A stretch of 64,000 nucleotides of DNA from Candidatus Pacearchaeota archaeon (lineage in GTDB: Archaea > Nanobdellota > Nanobdellia > Pacearchaeales > GW2011-AR1), in the NCBI GenBank assembly GCA_019659125.1, contig JAIFVX010000001.1:182097-246096 (forward strand), written 5' to 3'. The translations under genes and the position numbers were made by a program. Position 1 is the first letter of the stretch, and every line of letters starts with the position of its first letter. The notes beneath the pieces were generated by a model. That model did no database searches. It worked only from the letters and a program-made list of their open reading frames with translations, and was not told the DNA's origin. Below are positions 50,816-60,091 of the stretch, piece after piece.

Positions 50816-53800
50816 TTAGCTCAAGTTATAAGGTAGAGATTGTTGTGAAGCTATAATCGACAATGCACGCTTGTGTCGTATGTGGCGAATCAAGAGAGCA
50901 CTAACAACATATCCAATAACAAGAGCAACTATTCCGAGAATTATTACAATAGAGATTTTGGCATTCTTAACAACAGAGTCGATAATACGTCTGAAGGAAG
51001 ATGGACCTTTTGTTGATTCGCTAGAATTTGTTGATGAGGATTCATTGCTCTCTGGAGTAATGGAAGATCCTGGTGAAGCAGGAATCGTAGTATTCATAGT
51101 TGAATTCGTCACATTTCGAGGCACAACAGCAGCTCCGCCTCCGCCACCACTTCCTCCTGAACTTCCACTGCTTCCACTGCCAGAACTCACACTGATAGCA
51201 AAGAAGACCCGAACGCTATCATTCCTGTTTCCAGAACTGTCATTCGCATAGACTGTAAAGTTGTAATTGCCGTTAGCAATGCTTGAATTCGTGTTGGTGA
51301 ATGAAAGGTTGTTTGTCGTTGTCATGGTGACGTTACTCCTTCCTCCTGAAAGGCTATATTGTACAAACCCTTGTTCATCCAAACTGACATCAAAATCAAT
51401 GTTTGAAGTACTATACGTTGTGTTGCCGGGAGTATTGACCGTTACTTGAGGAGTGGTCGTGTCAACAACCGCGAACGTCATTCGAGTGGTAAAGTTGACA
51501 TTCCCGGCTGAATCATTTGCATAGACTGCCCAAATATTAGTACCAGCAGTGCTGGTAATTCCAGTTATATTTGTGCCACAGGCAACAGTAGTATTGGTAG
51601 CTCCTGAATTCAAAGAATACCAGCACGCCTGCACATTAATATCAGAAACGCTATAATTGAATGCGCTGATTGCATTGTTATAGGTTGTGTTCTGCGGGTA
51701 GGTAATGTTGACTGAAGGCTGAATGGTATCGATGACAATTGTCCTTGTTTCAGTGCGATTGATAGTGTTAAGTGTATCAAGAGCTGTGGCATTGAAATAG
51801 TAGACTCCGTCTGCTGCCACCGATATATTGACAAAGTTAGGTGATGTCGCTCTTACAGTTGTGTTTACAAGGCTTGTGGAATTGATAAGGTTGATAGTGA
51901 TATTCGCTAGATTAGTATCTGAAGCAGTCACATTAATAATAATCCATCGTCGAGAGACAAAACTTCCGTTACTGTCGGTGGGAGAGACATATTGGATGCC
52001 CGGAGTAATGGAATCAACAAAGAATGTTCGCGTACTGCTGTTCGTGTTGCCTCCTGAATCATTAACATAGACAGTCCATGTATTCGATCCTTCTGAACTT
52101 GATAGCCCTGTGACATTGCTTCCACACGTGATAGTAGTATTGGTAGCTCCGAGGTTGAGCGAGTACCAGCAGGCTTGAGTACTTGCATCAACAAGGGTAT
52201 AATTAAGAGCAGTCTGTATTGATGTATACGTTGTGTTTAAAGGATATGTGAGATTGACAACAGGGAACGTCGTATCGATGCTAAAGACAACAGATGCCGT
52301 ATCATTCCTGTTGCCTGCTGAGTCATTCGCATAGACTTTGAAGGTATAACTTCCATCACGAATGCTAGAGTTCGTTCTATTAAAGGTAATATTATTGGTA
52401 CTTGCCATAGTATAGTTTGTTGCTCCATTCGTAAGAGTGAAAAGAACTGTACCAACTTCATTCAGAGAAACATTAAAGTTGAACGATGCATTGGCATAGG
52501 TAGTATTGGAAGGCACAGTAATGTTGACAAGAGGTGCCGTGCTATCTGCAGTAGTAATAGTGACTGTTCGTGTCTCAGTGCGGTTTTGGTTGTTGGCGCT
52601 GTCAGTAGCAGTCGCATTGAAGTAATAGACTCCATTCGCCAGCCCAGTATAATTAATGAGGAATGGAGAGGTTATTGATGTGTTTGACTGATTGAGGAAG
52701 CCTGAAGCATTGAACAGATTGATGGTAATGTTGACCAGGTTTGTGTCTGAAGCGGTGACGTTGATGACAATGTTACTTCGAGTCAGCGTTGAACCATTGG
52801 TTTCAGTTAGAGTCCCATACAAGGGTATAGGGAGTGTAGAATCAAATATAACACTATTGTTAGAACTCGCAAAGGCGCTATTGCTTGAATTATCTGCAGC
52901 CAGATAATTCCAGAAGTAAGTTCCTTCTCGTGGAAGGGTGATGCTAATGTTCGTCGCATTAGAAGTGCCATTAAGAGTTCTTGATGTAGTATTTAACAAA
53001 GAGGTAGAGTTCCAGAGGTAGAGTGTTGCGTTCTTTAGCTGATAGTCATCTGTAAAGCTCGCACTGAAGTTGGTTGCATTGCTGGTGACAAAGCTTCCGT
53101 TGCTCGGAGCAAGCAAGGTGACAGAGGGAGCAGTAGTGTCGTTCGCATTGGAAGCAATTTCAAATCCTGCTTTGATGTAGGTGTTGACTGAATCAGCTGT
53201 ATAACTGGAATTCCAGTTGAATCTTGACTGATTTATAGCCTTCGCTAAGAATCCTCCATATGATGTATTCGACTCTCCCAAGGAAGCCATATAAGTTGAA
53301 ATGCTTCTGTTTGGGGAAACATACGTAATCTGTGTGTTGTTAGATAATGTCTCGTTAGCCAATGATATCCACTGAGTATAGTTCTTGTCTACACTATCGA
53401 CATTGAACCATGTGCTGACGCTTCGTGTCGTATAATACTTGTTCCCTGAGAAGCTAATATTTGTAAGATTCTCTGTAAGGGCCATCTGCTCTCCTTGAGC
53501 AGCTCCCTGGAAGCTATTATTACTAACAGAGGTATTCTTGTATCGTGATACGTCTGTTATGCTTAACATAAGTGCTTTCCAGTCATACACCGTGTTATTT
53601 ATAATCTGTGTATTAGTAAGTGCAAAATCATTTAAGGCAAAAGCGTACGTATTTGTCGTATAGGTTTGATGAATAAGATAGTTGTTTTTTATTATCCCTT
53701 TATCAAAACTGCCCATGCCGATACCCTGGCTGAGAGGGCTGGCTCGGTCGTCCACACCGCCCATATTGATCAGGACATTTTCAGTTATATTCCCATCAAC

Positions 53801-56518
53801 AAAGGCTAGCGTATCTTCATCAGAAGTGGTAGGAGTCATATTGACAATATGCCCCCCCAGGCTTACTCCTATCTCGTCGCCACTGTAAAGATTGTTGATT
53901 ACTGAAAATCCAAAGAAACTCCTGTTGGTTGTTGCTGCGAATTTAGTCCCCATGCACGAAGCGTTTAGTAAAATGTTATTCCTTACAATAATATTCCTCA
54001 ATTCATTAAGATAAAAGTTATGGTTAAATGTCGTGGCAATAGCTCCTGTAGAAACTTCATTCCATCCGTTATGATAGAGGAAATTTTCCTCAAGAAGGAG
54101 TCCATCGACACCAAATATGTACATTCCCTGAGAGTGAGCGCCGGTTGAACCTGGATGATCATACACAATGGTACAGCGTCTCATCGTAATGTTTTTCGCA
54201 TTGTAGGTACCGTCAACATCCTGAATTATATTGCTCGCGTAATAGCTTATCTTGCAATCTTCCAGAAGAAGATTGTAAGTTCCATAAGTAACAATAATTC
54301 CGTCATAAGAAGAGTTTGCTCCACCTATTCCTTCGACGTAATCAGAAGAAGAAGGGTCTCGTGCGGAAGCATACAATTCAAAGCCAACAAAGGCGGTATA
54401 ATTCATACGATCCATGGTTATCCCACTAGAGCGCTGTCCCGTCCGCAGCATGGGCCGTACCGTCGAATTTCCATAACTTCCCATGACCATCATTTCACTA
54501 GCTCCTCTCCCCGATTTACCCCATGGCTCAAAACTCTCGTTGTACCATTTGTCTCCCCGTTTTAAGAGCAACCAGTCAGGATAGCCGTTTCGAAGTAATG
54601 CATACGCAGTAGAAAGATTCTTCTTGGGTCCATCAGTACCATTCCATTCAGGGGAATAACCACTCCATGAATCATTACCGGTCGTATTACTGACAAAAAC
54701 GACAAGGGCATCACTGCTTCTATCAAAGGTTGTCCACCCGTTTTTCTCAGAGAGGTTTCCTGCTCTCTCGCTCGTGTCACTAGCTCCATAGCATCCAAGG
54801 TCCTGCTGCCAGTCTGTCAGCCTGTCGCCATCATTGTCAATATTGTCATTGCATGCAGTCAGATTGCTAAAATAAACAGTCCAATTGCTTGAATTGTATG
54901 CAGTATTACTACTGTTGTCACTCACCCGATAATTCCAGAAGAATGTGCCCTTATAAGGAAGCGTTATCGAAAGATTAGTGCTGTTGCTAGTTCCTGTAAT
55001 GTTGGTTGTATTGGTCAATATCAGGCTTCCGGTACTATTCCATAGGCTAAGAGTCACGTTTTTTAATTGGATATTGTCGCTGAAGTTAGCAAAGAAAGAC
55101 GTTATGTTTGCAGTTGTTGAACTGTCATTCGTGGTAATCACAGTGCCATTCAGAGGAGAGATAAGAAGCGCAGAAGGAGGGTTAAGGTCGTTGTTAGTGT
55201 AAGTAAGAGTAAAATTGCTTGCGTTCCATGCAGTGTTGCTTGAATTGTCGGATGAGTAATAGTTCCAATAGTAAGTATCGGGCCGAGGAAGTGTAACGCT
55301 TATGTTGGTTGCATTATTGCTTCCGTTGAGAGTCAGTGAAGTGGTGTTGACAAGCGTTGATGCATTCCAAATGTACAAGGTAGAATTTTTCAACTGATAG
55401 TCATCGCTGAAGTTAGCAGCAAAAAAGTTGGCGCTTAACGTTGTCAGAGTGCCGTTAGGAGGTGCAAGCAGGTTGACAACAGGGGCGCTTATATCGGGAG
55501 TGCTCAGAATGACAATCCGTTGCTCGGTCTGGTTTTTATTGCTGTTGTTATCAACAGCATACGCAGTGAATGTGTGCTGTCCTGCAGATAAAGAAGTAAA
55601 ATTATACGAATATCGATTGGCAGTCGCATTGAAGAGGGCGGAAACTTCTGTATTGTTCAAGCTTCTATTGAAGACAATCACCTCATCAAGGGATCCGTTC
55701 CATGCGTTGCCCGCAGAACAGAATGAAGGTGTCCTGCAGCCAATGCCCATGCCATCGCTTGGAGGGCCGTTGAACTGGTCAAAGGCGGCAATTGAGAGTG
55801 TTGTGTTCTGGACTCCATTGACGTAGAGCCGCAACACACCGTCGTTCTTGCTGTAGGAACACACGGCATGATACCATGTGCTGACTGCAGGAGTAAAGGC
55901 TGCATTCGTTTGATAGATGTACGAGGTGCTGTTGCGCAGGTTGCATACCACACTGCTACCCTCATAGGTAAGAGCAAAGGACAAGGCACCCATCTCGAAG
56001 ATATAGACCGTTCCTGATGCAGAAGGCTGCCTGTTCAGCCACAAGGATGCGGTAAAGCCTTCACTTTCGTTCCGCTGCAGAGGGTAGGAAGGAAGGGAAA
56101 TGATGCTGCTATTGCCATTAAACGTGAAGGATGCGTTGAACTTTCCTGATGCATTCTGGAATGCCCTGCTCGAATTGCTTGCGTTGGTGCTGTAGCTTGA
56201 TGAGTCAATAACTCCATTCGTGCTGTTGATGTCGTCCATCCTGAGCCATAGTTTTACCGTTCTATCAAAGTCAACAAACGTATAAAGTAATGATGCAGTG
56301 GTATTACTTGAGACATTGACATAGATGCTCGTTGCGGTCTGTGAAGAGCCATTCGCAGGCGTGGGTGTGGTAAAATTCACAGTTGGATATGCAGAGACCA
56401 GCAACATCACTAGAACAACACTAAGAAGAGTGAAAATAATTAGGAAAATACCACTAGTTGTTAGTCTCCCATACCTGTCATTAACAAATATTCCCACGCC
56501 TTTTTTTTGCTTGTGCAT
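50816..56518 (-). CDS. Giant cell-surface protein, 1900 aa
   Basis: N-terminal membrane helix (TSGIFLIIFTLLSVVLVMLLV), then a LamG domain (about 80-300), Ig-like repeats of the VNLLAPPNGT-type (about 340-545), and a Cys-flanked DNDGDR calcium-type motif (about 560). A parallel beta-helix region follows (about 700-1130), with NNxxx turns such as IIVRNNILLNAS and GIIKNNYLI. Further Ig-like repeats (about 1190-1790; TAPSVTLLAPSNGS-type) lead to a Ser/Gly-rich linker, a C-terminal membrane helix (ISIVIILGIVALVIGYVVSALLI) and a basic tail. The many N-x-S/T sites suggest heavy glycosylation. Probable adhesin or S-layer-associated protein, anchored at both ends; the beta-helix may bind carbohydrate. 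Confidence 0.8.
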   Translation of the reverse strand: MHKQKKGVGIFVNDRYGRLTTSGIFLIIFTLLSVVLVMLLVSAYPTVNFTTPTPANGSSQTATSIYVNVSSNTTASLLYTFVDFDRTVKLWLRMDDINSTNGVIDSSSYSTNASNSSRAFQNASGKFNASFTFNGNSSIISLPSYPLQRNESEGFTASLWLNRQPSASGTVYIFEMGALSFALTYEGSSVVCNLRNSTSYIYQTNAAFTPAVSTWYHAVCSYSKNDGVLRLYVNGVQNTTLSIAAFDQFNGPPSDGMGIGCRTPSFCSAGNAWNGSLDEVIVFNRSLNNTEVSALFNATANRYSYNFTSLSAGQHTFTAYAVDNNSNKNQTEQRIVILSTPDISAPVVNLLAPPNGTLTTLSANFFAANFSDDYQLKNSTLYIWNASTLVNTTSLTLNGSNNATNISVTLPRPDTYYWNYYSSDNSSNTAWNASNFTLTYTNNDLNPPSALLISPLNGTVITTNDSSTTANITSFFANFSDNIQLKNVTLSLWNSTGSLILTNTTNITGTSNSTNLSITLPYKGTFFWNYRVSDNSSNTAYNSSNWTVYFSNLTACNDNIDNDGDRLTDWQQDLGCYGASDTSERAGNLSEKNGWTTFDRSSDALVVFVSNTTGNDSWSGYSPEWNGTDGPKKNLSTAYALLRNGYPDWLLLKRGDKWYNESFEPWGKSGRGASEMMVMGSYGNSTVRPMLRTGQRSSGITMDRMNYTAFVGFELYASARDPSSSDYVEGIGGANSSYDGIIVTYGTYNLLLEDCKISYYASNIIQDVDGTYNAKNITMRRCTIVYDHPGSTGAHSQGMYIFGVDGLLLEENFLYHNGWNEVSTGAIATTFNHNFYLNELRNIIVRNNILLNASCMGTKFAATTNRSFFGFSVINNLYSGDEIGVSLGGHIVNMTPTTSDEDTLAFVDGNITENVLINMGGVDDRASPLSQGIGMGSFDKGIIKNNYLIHQTYTTNTYAFALNDFALTNTQIINNTVYDWKALMLSITDVSRYKNTSVSNNSFQGAAQGEQMALTENLTNISFSGNKYYTTRSVSTWFNVDSVDKNYTQWISLANETLSNNTQITYVSPNRSISTYMASLGESNTSYGGFLAKAINQSRFNWNSSYTADSVNTYIKAGFEIASNANDTTAPSVTLLAPSNGSFVTSNATNFSASFTDDYQLKNATLYLWNSTSLLNTTSRTLNGTSNATNISITLPREGTYFWNYLAADNSSNSAFASSNNSVIFDSTLPIPLYGTLTETNGSTLTRSNIVINVTASDTNLVNITINLFNASGFLNQSNTSITSPFLINYTGLANGVYYFNATATDSANNQNRTETRTVTITTADSTAPLVNITVPSNTTYANASFNFNVSLNEVGTVLFTLTNGATNYTMASTNNITFNRTNSSIRDGSYTFKVYANDSAGNRNDTASVVFSIDTTFPVVNLTYPLNTTYTSIQTALNYTLVDASTQACWYSLNLGATNTTITCGSNVTGLSSSEGSNTWTVYVNDSGGNTNSSTRTFFVDSITPGIQYVSPTDSNGSFVSRRWIIINVTASDTNLANITINLINSTSLVNTTVRATSPNFVNISVAADGVYYFNATALDTLNTINRTETRTIVIDTIQPSVNITYPQNTTYNNAISAFNYSVSDINVQACWYSLNSGATNTTVACGTNITGITSTAGTNIWAVYANDSAGNVNFTTRMTFAVVDTTTPQVTVNTPGNTTYSTSNIDFDVSLDEQGFVQYSLSGGRSNVTMTTTNNLSFTNTNSSIANGNYNFTVYANDSSGNRNDSVRVFFAISVSSGSGSSGSSGGSGGGGGAAVVPRNVTNSTMNTTIPASPGSSITPESNESSSTNSSESTKGPSSFRRIIDSVVKNAKISIVIILGIVALVIGYVVSALLIRHIRHKRALSIIASQQSLPYNLS

Positions 56519-56583
56519 AATACCTATTTGTATGCCAAATTGTCTTTAAAAATATATATAAACCTGCGATTTCTCTCCTAGGG

Positions 56584-56946
56584 ATGAAGACAGATAGGGA
56601 AATACCTTCCGTGATTCTTAAACAGGGAAAATTTGAATCAAGGGAAGGAAAAGTTCATGGGATGGCCAAGGTAATCCAGTCGCATGGGGCGCGAAAGGTC
56701 ATGTTGGAAAAATTCAAGATAAATACATATGAGGGAGTCCATCTTGCCCTTACCCCACCCCACTTTGTTGATGTTCTTCTTGAAGAGGCACTTGTGGACC
56801 TAGGGGAATTGAGAAAGAAAAAGATGGATTACCTCATTGATGAACTTACCAATATTGATCTTTATAGTGTCGTTACGCTCATCAACCTGCAGCAAAGGAT
56901 TGTCCTGGGGGAAGCCCAGCTCCTTGACGTGAAGAAATCTTCGTAA
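56584..56946 (+). CDS. Hypothetical protein, 120 aa
   Basis: Soluble mixed alpha/beta protein (VILKQGKFESREGKVHGMAKVIQSHG; YEGVHLALTPPHFVDVLLEEALVDLG). No known family recognised. It is divergent from the giant surface-protein gene and shares an AT-rich promoter region (ATATATATAAACC) with it. The next gene, disA, lies 132 bases downstream. Confidence 0.55.
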   Translation: MKTDREIPSVILKQGKFESREGKVHGMAKVIQSHGARKVMLEKFKINTYEGVHLALTPPHFVDVLLEEALVDLGELRKKKMDYLIDELTNIDLYSVVTLINLQQRIVLGEAQLLDVKKSS

Positions 56947-57078
56947 CTCCTGGGTAAATGCAGAGGAAAAATCAAAAAAATACCGACAATAAGAATTATT
57001 TTCCCGTCGATAAAACTGGTTTTTTCTGAAATAAAAATTTAAATACTTGTTTCTCCTGAAAAATAAAGAAAAAGAGAT

Positions 57079-58149
57079 ATGGACGAGAAAAAAGAAGTGC
57101 AAGGAACAATTCTGCCCCCTGCCCCTGATAATACTAAAGCCTCCGAAGACGAGTTTTTTTCGGTGTTGAAAACAGTAGCACCTGGAACGCATCTGAGATC
57201 AGCCCTGGACGGTGCTTTGAAAACAGGTAAGGGAGCGTTAATTGTTGTGGAAAATGAGAAAGTTCTCCCTATCCTTGATGGAGGGTTCAGAGTCAATTGC
57301 CGATTTACTCCACAAAGATTGATTGAGCTCACAAAGATGGATGGTGCTATTATTATTGCAAAAGATACCAAGAAAATAAATTATGCGAACGTTCTTCTCA
57401 CTCCCGACAGCAAAATAAAAACCTTGGAGACAGGAACAAGGCATAAGGCAGCAGAAAGGACAGCTAAGCAGACAGGGACGCTTGTCATCGCTATCTCAGA
57501 AAGAAAAAACGAGATTACTCTTTTCTATAAGAACATCCGTTATCCTCTGAAAAGCACTGATGAAATACGAAGAAAAGCCAATGAGCATATACAACTTATT
57601 GAAAAACAGAGAGAGCTGTTCGATAGGCATATAGAACGCCTTAATAGGCTTGAGTTGCGAAACTATCCGAGTCTTAACCAAGCGATCCAGGTCCTACAGA
57701 AAGGAAGGTTTATTCAAAAAATTTCATATGACTTGAGAAAGCACATCATTGAGCTTGGAAACGAGGGGACTCTTCTTAAAACCAGATTGAAAGAGATAAC
57801 CTCAGGAGTTGAAAAGGAAACGAATTTAGTCATAAAAGACTATACGAACGTTGATGTGAAAAAATCAAAAATATTACTCGACAGCCTTTCTTATGATGAA
57901 ATCCTTGATCCTGACAATATCATGAAAGCTCTTGCATTGGAAAACCCAATAGTTGTCTCTTATATCAAGGGATGGAGAATACTTTCAAAAAGCTCTCTCT
58001 CAGAAGCTGAGATAGCGACACTTATTAGAGAAATGGGAAGTCTGGGTAATGCTATACACTCCAATATAAAGTCATATTCTATCCTATTAGGAGAAGAAAA
58101 GGCGCAAGTGTTCAAAGAAGAGATAGAGAGAATAAAGTTGAATGCTTAA
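57079..58149 (+). CDS. disA: DisA-like diadenylate cyclase (DNA integrity scanning)
   Basis: Makes the second messenger c-di-AMP from two ATP. The N-terminal diadenylate cyclase domain (about 20-150) has the DGA motif at residues 88-90 and RHKAAERTAKQTG at 121-133, where bacterial DisA has RHR. It is followed by the helical linker domain (about 165-270) and a C-terminal helix-hairpin-helix region (SLSEAEIATLIREMGSLGNAIHS). At 356 aa it matches the full length of bacterial DisA (about 360). Archaea usually carry the unrelated-architecture DacZ, so this is likely a transferred bacterial-type gene. A TTTAAATAC box lies upstream. Confidence 0.88.
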   Translation: MDEKKEVQGTILPPAPDNTKASEDEFFSVLKTVAPGTHLRSALDGALKTGKGALIVVENEKVLPILDGGFRVNCRFTPQRLIELTKMDGAIIIAKDTKKINYANVLLTPDSKIKTLETGTRHKAAERTAKQTGTLVIAISERKNEITLFYKNIRYPLKSTDEIRRKANEHIQLIEKQRELFDRHIERLNRLELRNYPSLNQAIQVLQKGRFIQKISYDLRKHIIELGNEGTLLKTRLKEITSGVEKETNLVIKDYTNVDVKKSKILLDSLSYDEILDPDNIMKALALENPIVVSYIKGWRILSKSSLSEAEIATLIREMGSLGNAIHSNIKSYSILLGEEKAQVFKEEIERIKLNA

Positions 58150-58307
58150 TCAGAGCCTTCTCTGTAATAGGAATTCGATTTCTCAGATGGAGGATGATAC
58201 TCATGCTTCAACTCAGTAGTAATGGAAGGATTATATTGAACAGAAGAGCTTTCATCCTCTAAGTCGCTCACATCAACAATGCGTTTGTTTTGATACTGTC
58301 GTTTCAT
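58146..58307 (-). CDS. Small acidic protein, 53 aa
   Basis: An ATG at 58307 opens a 53-codon frame ending TAA at 58146, with acidic (DVSDLEDESSS) and Tyr/Pro-rich (HEYHPPSEKS) parts. An ATTTAAATAAC box lies about 25-30 bases before the start, as for confident genes here. It overlaps the disA stop by 4 bases convergently, like many neighbouring gene pairs. Disordered; function unknown. Confidence 0.5.
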   Translation of the reverse strand: MKRQYQNKRIVDVSDLEDESSSVQYNPSITTELKHEYHPPSEKSNSYYREGSD

Positions 58308-58331
58308 AAATCCCTGATAAAAAAAGGTTAT

Positions 58332-59081
58332 TTAAATCTTTAGCTTTCCCTTCTGCCAATCTCTGATAATCTGGAGAGCTGTCCTCCGTTCATCCACTTT
58401 TCCACCCTTGACAAGATATCCTTTCTTCATCCCAATATTGAAAAGCAGCTCATCGCTATCTTCGCCCTCTAAAACCCCTCCTACATATCGTTCTAATGCT
58501 TTCCTATCCCTCTCGCAAACATATTCGATAATCTCTGCTGCAACGAGCTCCGGATTCCTGAGATCCTCAGGATTCTTTGCTCCGATGACTCCTAGCTTCA
58601 GTTCAGGGTCATCCATATCGATGACACCGGGTGAATCAAGGATTTTGAGACTTCCAGCCCGAATAAACTGTATACCTTTGGTAGTTCCCGCAATAGGGGA
58701 CATGAGCGCGCGTTTGCGGCGAGCTAAAGCGTTAATGAGTGCAGATTTTCCTACATTTGGATACCCTACAATGCCTACCTTTAATGTTTTCTTCTTCAGC
58801 CTTTTTCCAATAATATGTAATTCTCTTCGTAGGTCTGAGATGCCTACATTCTGAGTCGCAGCAGCGAAAAATGCATGAGGATATTGTCGTTTAATATCAT
58901 CTTGCTTTTCTACAGGAACAAGGTCGATCTTGTTAAGGACCAGAACGACTTCCTTACCGCTTCTGTCTAAGAGTTCTTGAACCTCCATATTCCGAGACAT
59001 TTCAGGCATCCGAGCATCCACCACAAACACGACTGCATCTGCCTCCCCCACAACCTTCTTGACTACAAACCAAAATGCCAT
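58332..59081 (-). CDS. Circularly permuted GTPase (YlqF/RbgA-like)
   Basis: A GTPase with permuted motif order: NKIDL (G4) comes first, then GYPNVGKSALINAL (G1), GTTKG (G2) and DSPGVID (G3). This is the YawG/YlqF family of ribosome assembly GTPases (large subunit maturation). The N-terminus ADAVVFVVDARMP is typical. At 249 aa it lacks the extended RNA-binding tail of some members but has a short helical C-terminus ending KGKLKI. Confidence 0.92.
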   Translation of the reverse strand: MAFWFVVKKVVGEADAVVFVVDARMPEMSRNMEVQELLDRSGKEVVLVLNKIDLVPVEKQDDIKRQYPHAFFAAATQNVGISDLRRELHIIGKRLKKKTLKVGIVGYPNVGKSALINALARRKRALMSPIAGTTKGIQFIRAGSLKILDSPGVIDMDDPELKLGVIGAKNPEDLRNPELVAAEIIEYVCERDRKALERYVGGVLEGEDSDELLFNIGMKKGYLVKGGKVDERRTALQIIRDWQKGKLKI

Positions 59082-59154
59082 GACAGAATGAGGAAAAACC
59101 AGCTTATAAGTATATCTTCGATAAGTTTATATCCAAGCTTTTATTTAGGATGCA

Positions 59155-59898
59155 ATGCCTGGATTCGACAGTCAAAAGGTTCTTGAGATAATTTTACAGG
59201 AAGCCCCTATTCAAACAAATAGACGGTCTGAAATCCGCCCCCCTAAGGCTCCGTGGTGGAAAGGCAAGAAAGTTCCAATTTATGCATACTACTATAACCA
59301 GGGTATCAAAGATCCCGAACTATCGTACGATCGGATTAAGCATCCTCTACAAACAACTCCTCATTCAACCCTGTGTGAGGTATACTCATTCTGGGAAAGT
59401 CACCCCAATGTACAGAGACTTCTTAATCGACTGACAAAAGAAAAAGAGATGCACGGCAAGGTTCTCTACCAAGGCCCATGTTTGAAAATAAATGATATAC
59501 CGATACCTGAAGATGTTATCGTGAGAACAAGGCTAGGAGAAGGATACCATTTCTTTCTTTCTGCCAGCCATTTTGCAGATCACTTCAATTGGACCTGTGA
59601 AAAATTAAGTTATGAACCAAGAATTATTTATGATTCAAGCATAGTACAGATTAACAAAAAAGCCATTATGGAAATAGGTGATGAAAAGATATCAATCGAT
59701 ATAGTAATCCCAGAGCCGCTAAAAATCAATCTCCTGGATGAAGATCCAACACTTGCTCAGGCCATGGAAGCAGTCACTAGGGCTTATAGAAGGATTAAAA
59801 TGAAGTTGCATTCCCAACAATACACAGTCTATAGAGCCGAAACAGTGAAGGGTGAGAAATTCTACCAGGCCAGGGTTAATGGCAGCAAACCTTTATAA
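59155..59898 (+). CDS. Hypothetical protein, 247 aa
   Basis: Soluble protein with Trp/Pro-rich start (RPPKAPWWKGKKVPIYAYYY), mixed middle and a basic C-terminus (AYRRIKMKLHSQQY). No signal or membrane segment, no catalytic motif, and no recognised family. Its start follows a GTTTATATCC box by about 25 bases. eL41 starts 23 bases after it. Confidence 0.55.
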   Translation: MPGFDSQKVLEIILQEAPIQTNRRSEIRPPKAPWWKGKKVPIYAYYYNQGIKDPELSYDRIKHPLQTTPHSTLCEVYSFWESHPNVQRLLNRLTKEKEMHGKVLYQGPCLKINDIPIPEDVIVRTRLGEGYHFFLSASHFADHFNWTCEKLSYEPRIIYDSSIVQINKKAIMEIGDEKISIDIVIPEPLKINLLDEDPTLAQAMEAVTRAYRRIKMKLHSQQYTVYRAETVKGEKFYQARVNGSKPL

Positions 59899-59920
59899 AC
59901 CGATTTTTTCTTGACAACCT

Positions 59921-60037
59921 ATGAAGAGATCCTCACGAAGATGGAAGAAAAAGGGGCAAATGCGCTGGAAATGGCAAAGAAAGCGCCTTAGAAAGGAAAA
60001 GAGAAAGCGAAGACTGCACAGAATGAGATCTGCTTAA
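59921..60037 (+). CDS. rpl41e: Ribosomal protein eL41 (38 aa)
   Basis: A 38-codon gene whose product is almost entirely Arg, Lys, Trp and Gln (MRWKWQRKRLRKEKRKRR), the sequence pattern of eL41, the smallest ribosomal protein, a single long basic helix at the subunit interface. A CCTTTATAAACC box lies about 28 bases before the ATG at 59921. It is 14 or so residues longer at the N-terminus than the usual 25-residue archaeal/eukaryotic protein; an internal ATG (MRWKW) could be an alternative start. Confidence 0.85.
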   Translation: MKRSSRRWKKKGQMRWKWQRKRLRKEKRKRRLHRMRSA

Positions 60038-60091
60038 TAATTCTTGTAAAATCATACAAATCTTTATAAAAAGCCATGTCAAACCTCTTGT

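Noticed and set aside
50871-55826. Plus-strand frames opposite the giant surface protein
   Set aside because: Products are Val/Leu-rich, a mirror of Thr/Asn/Ser-rich codons; no start context.
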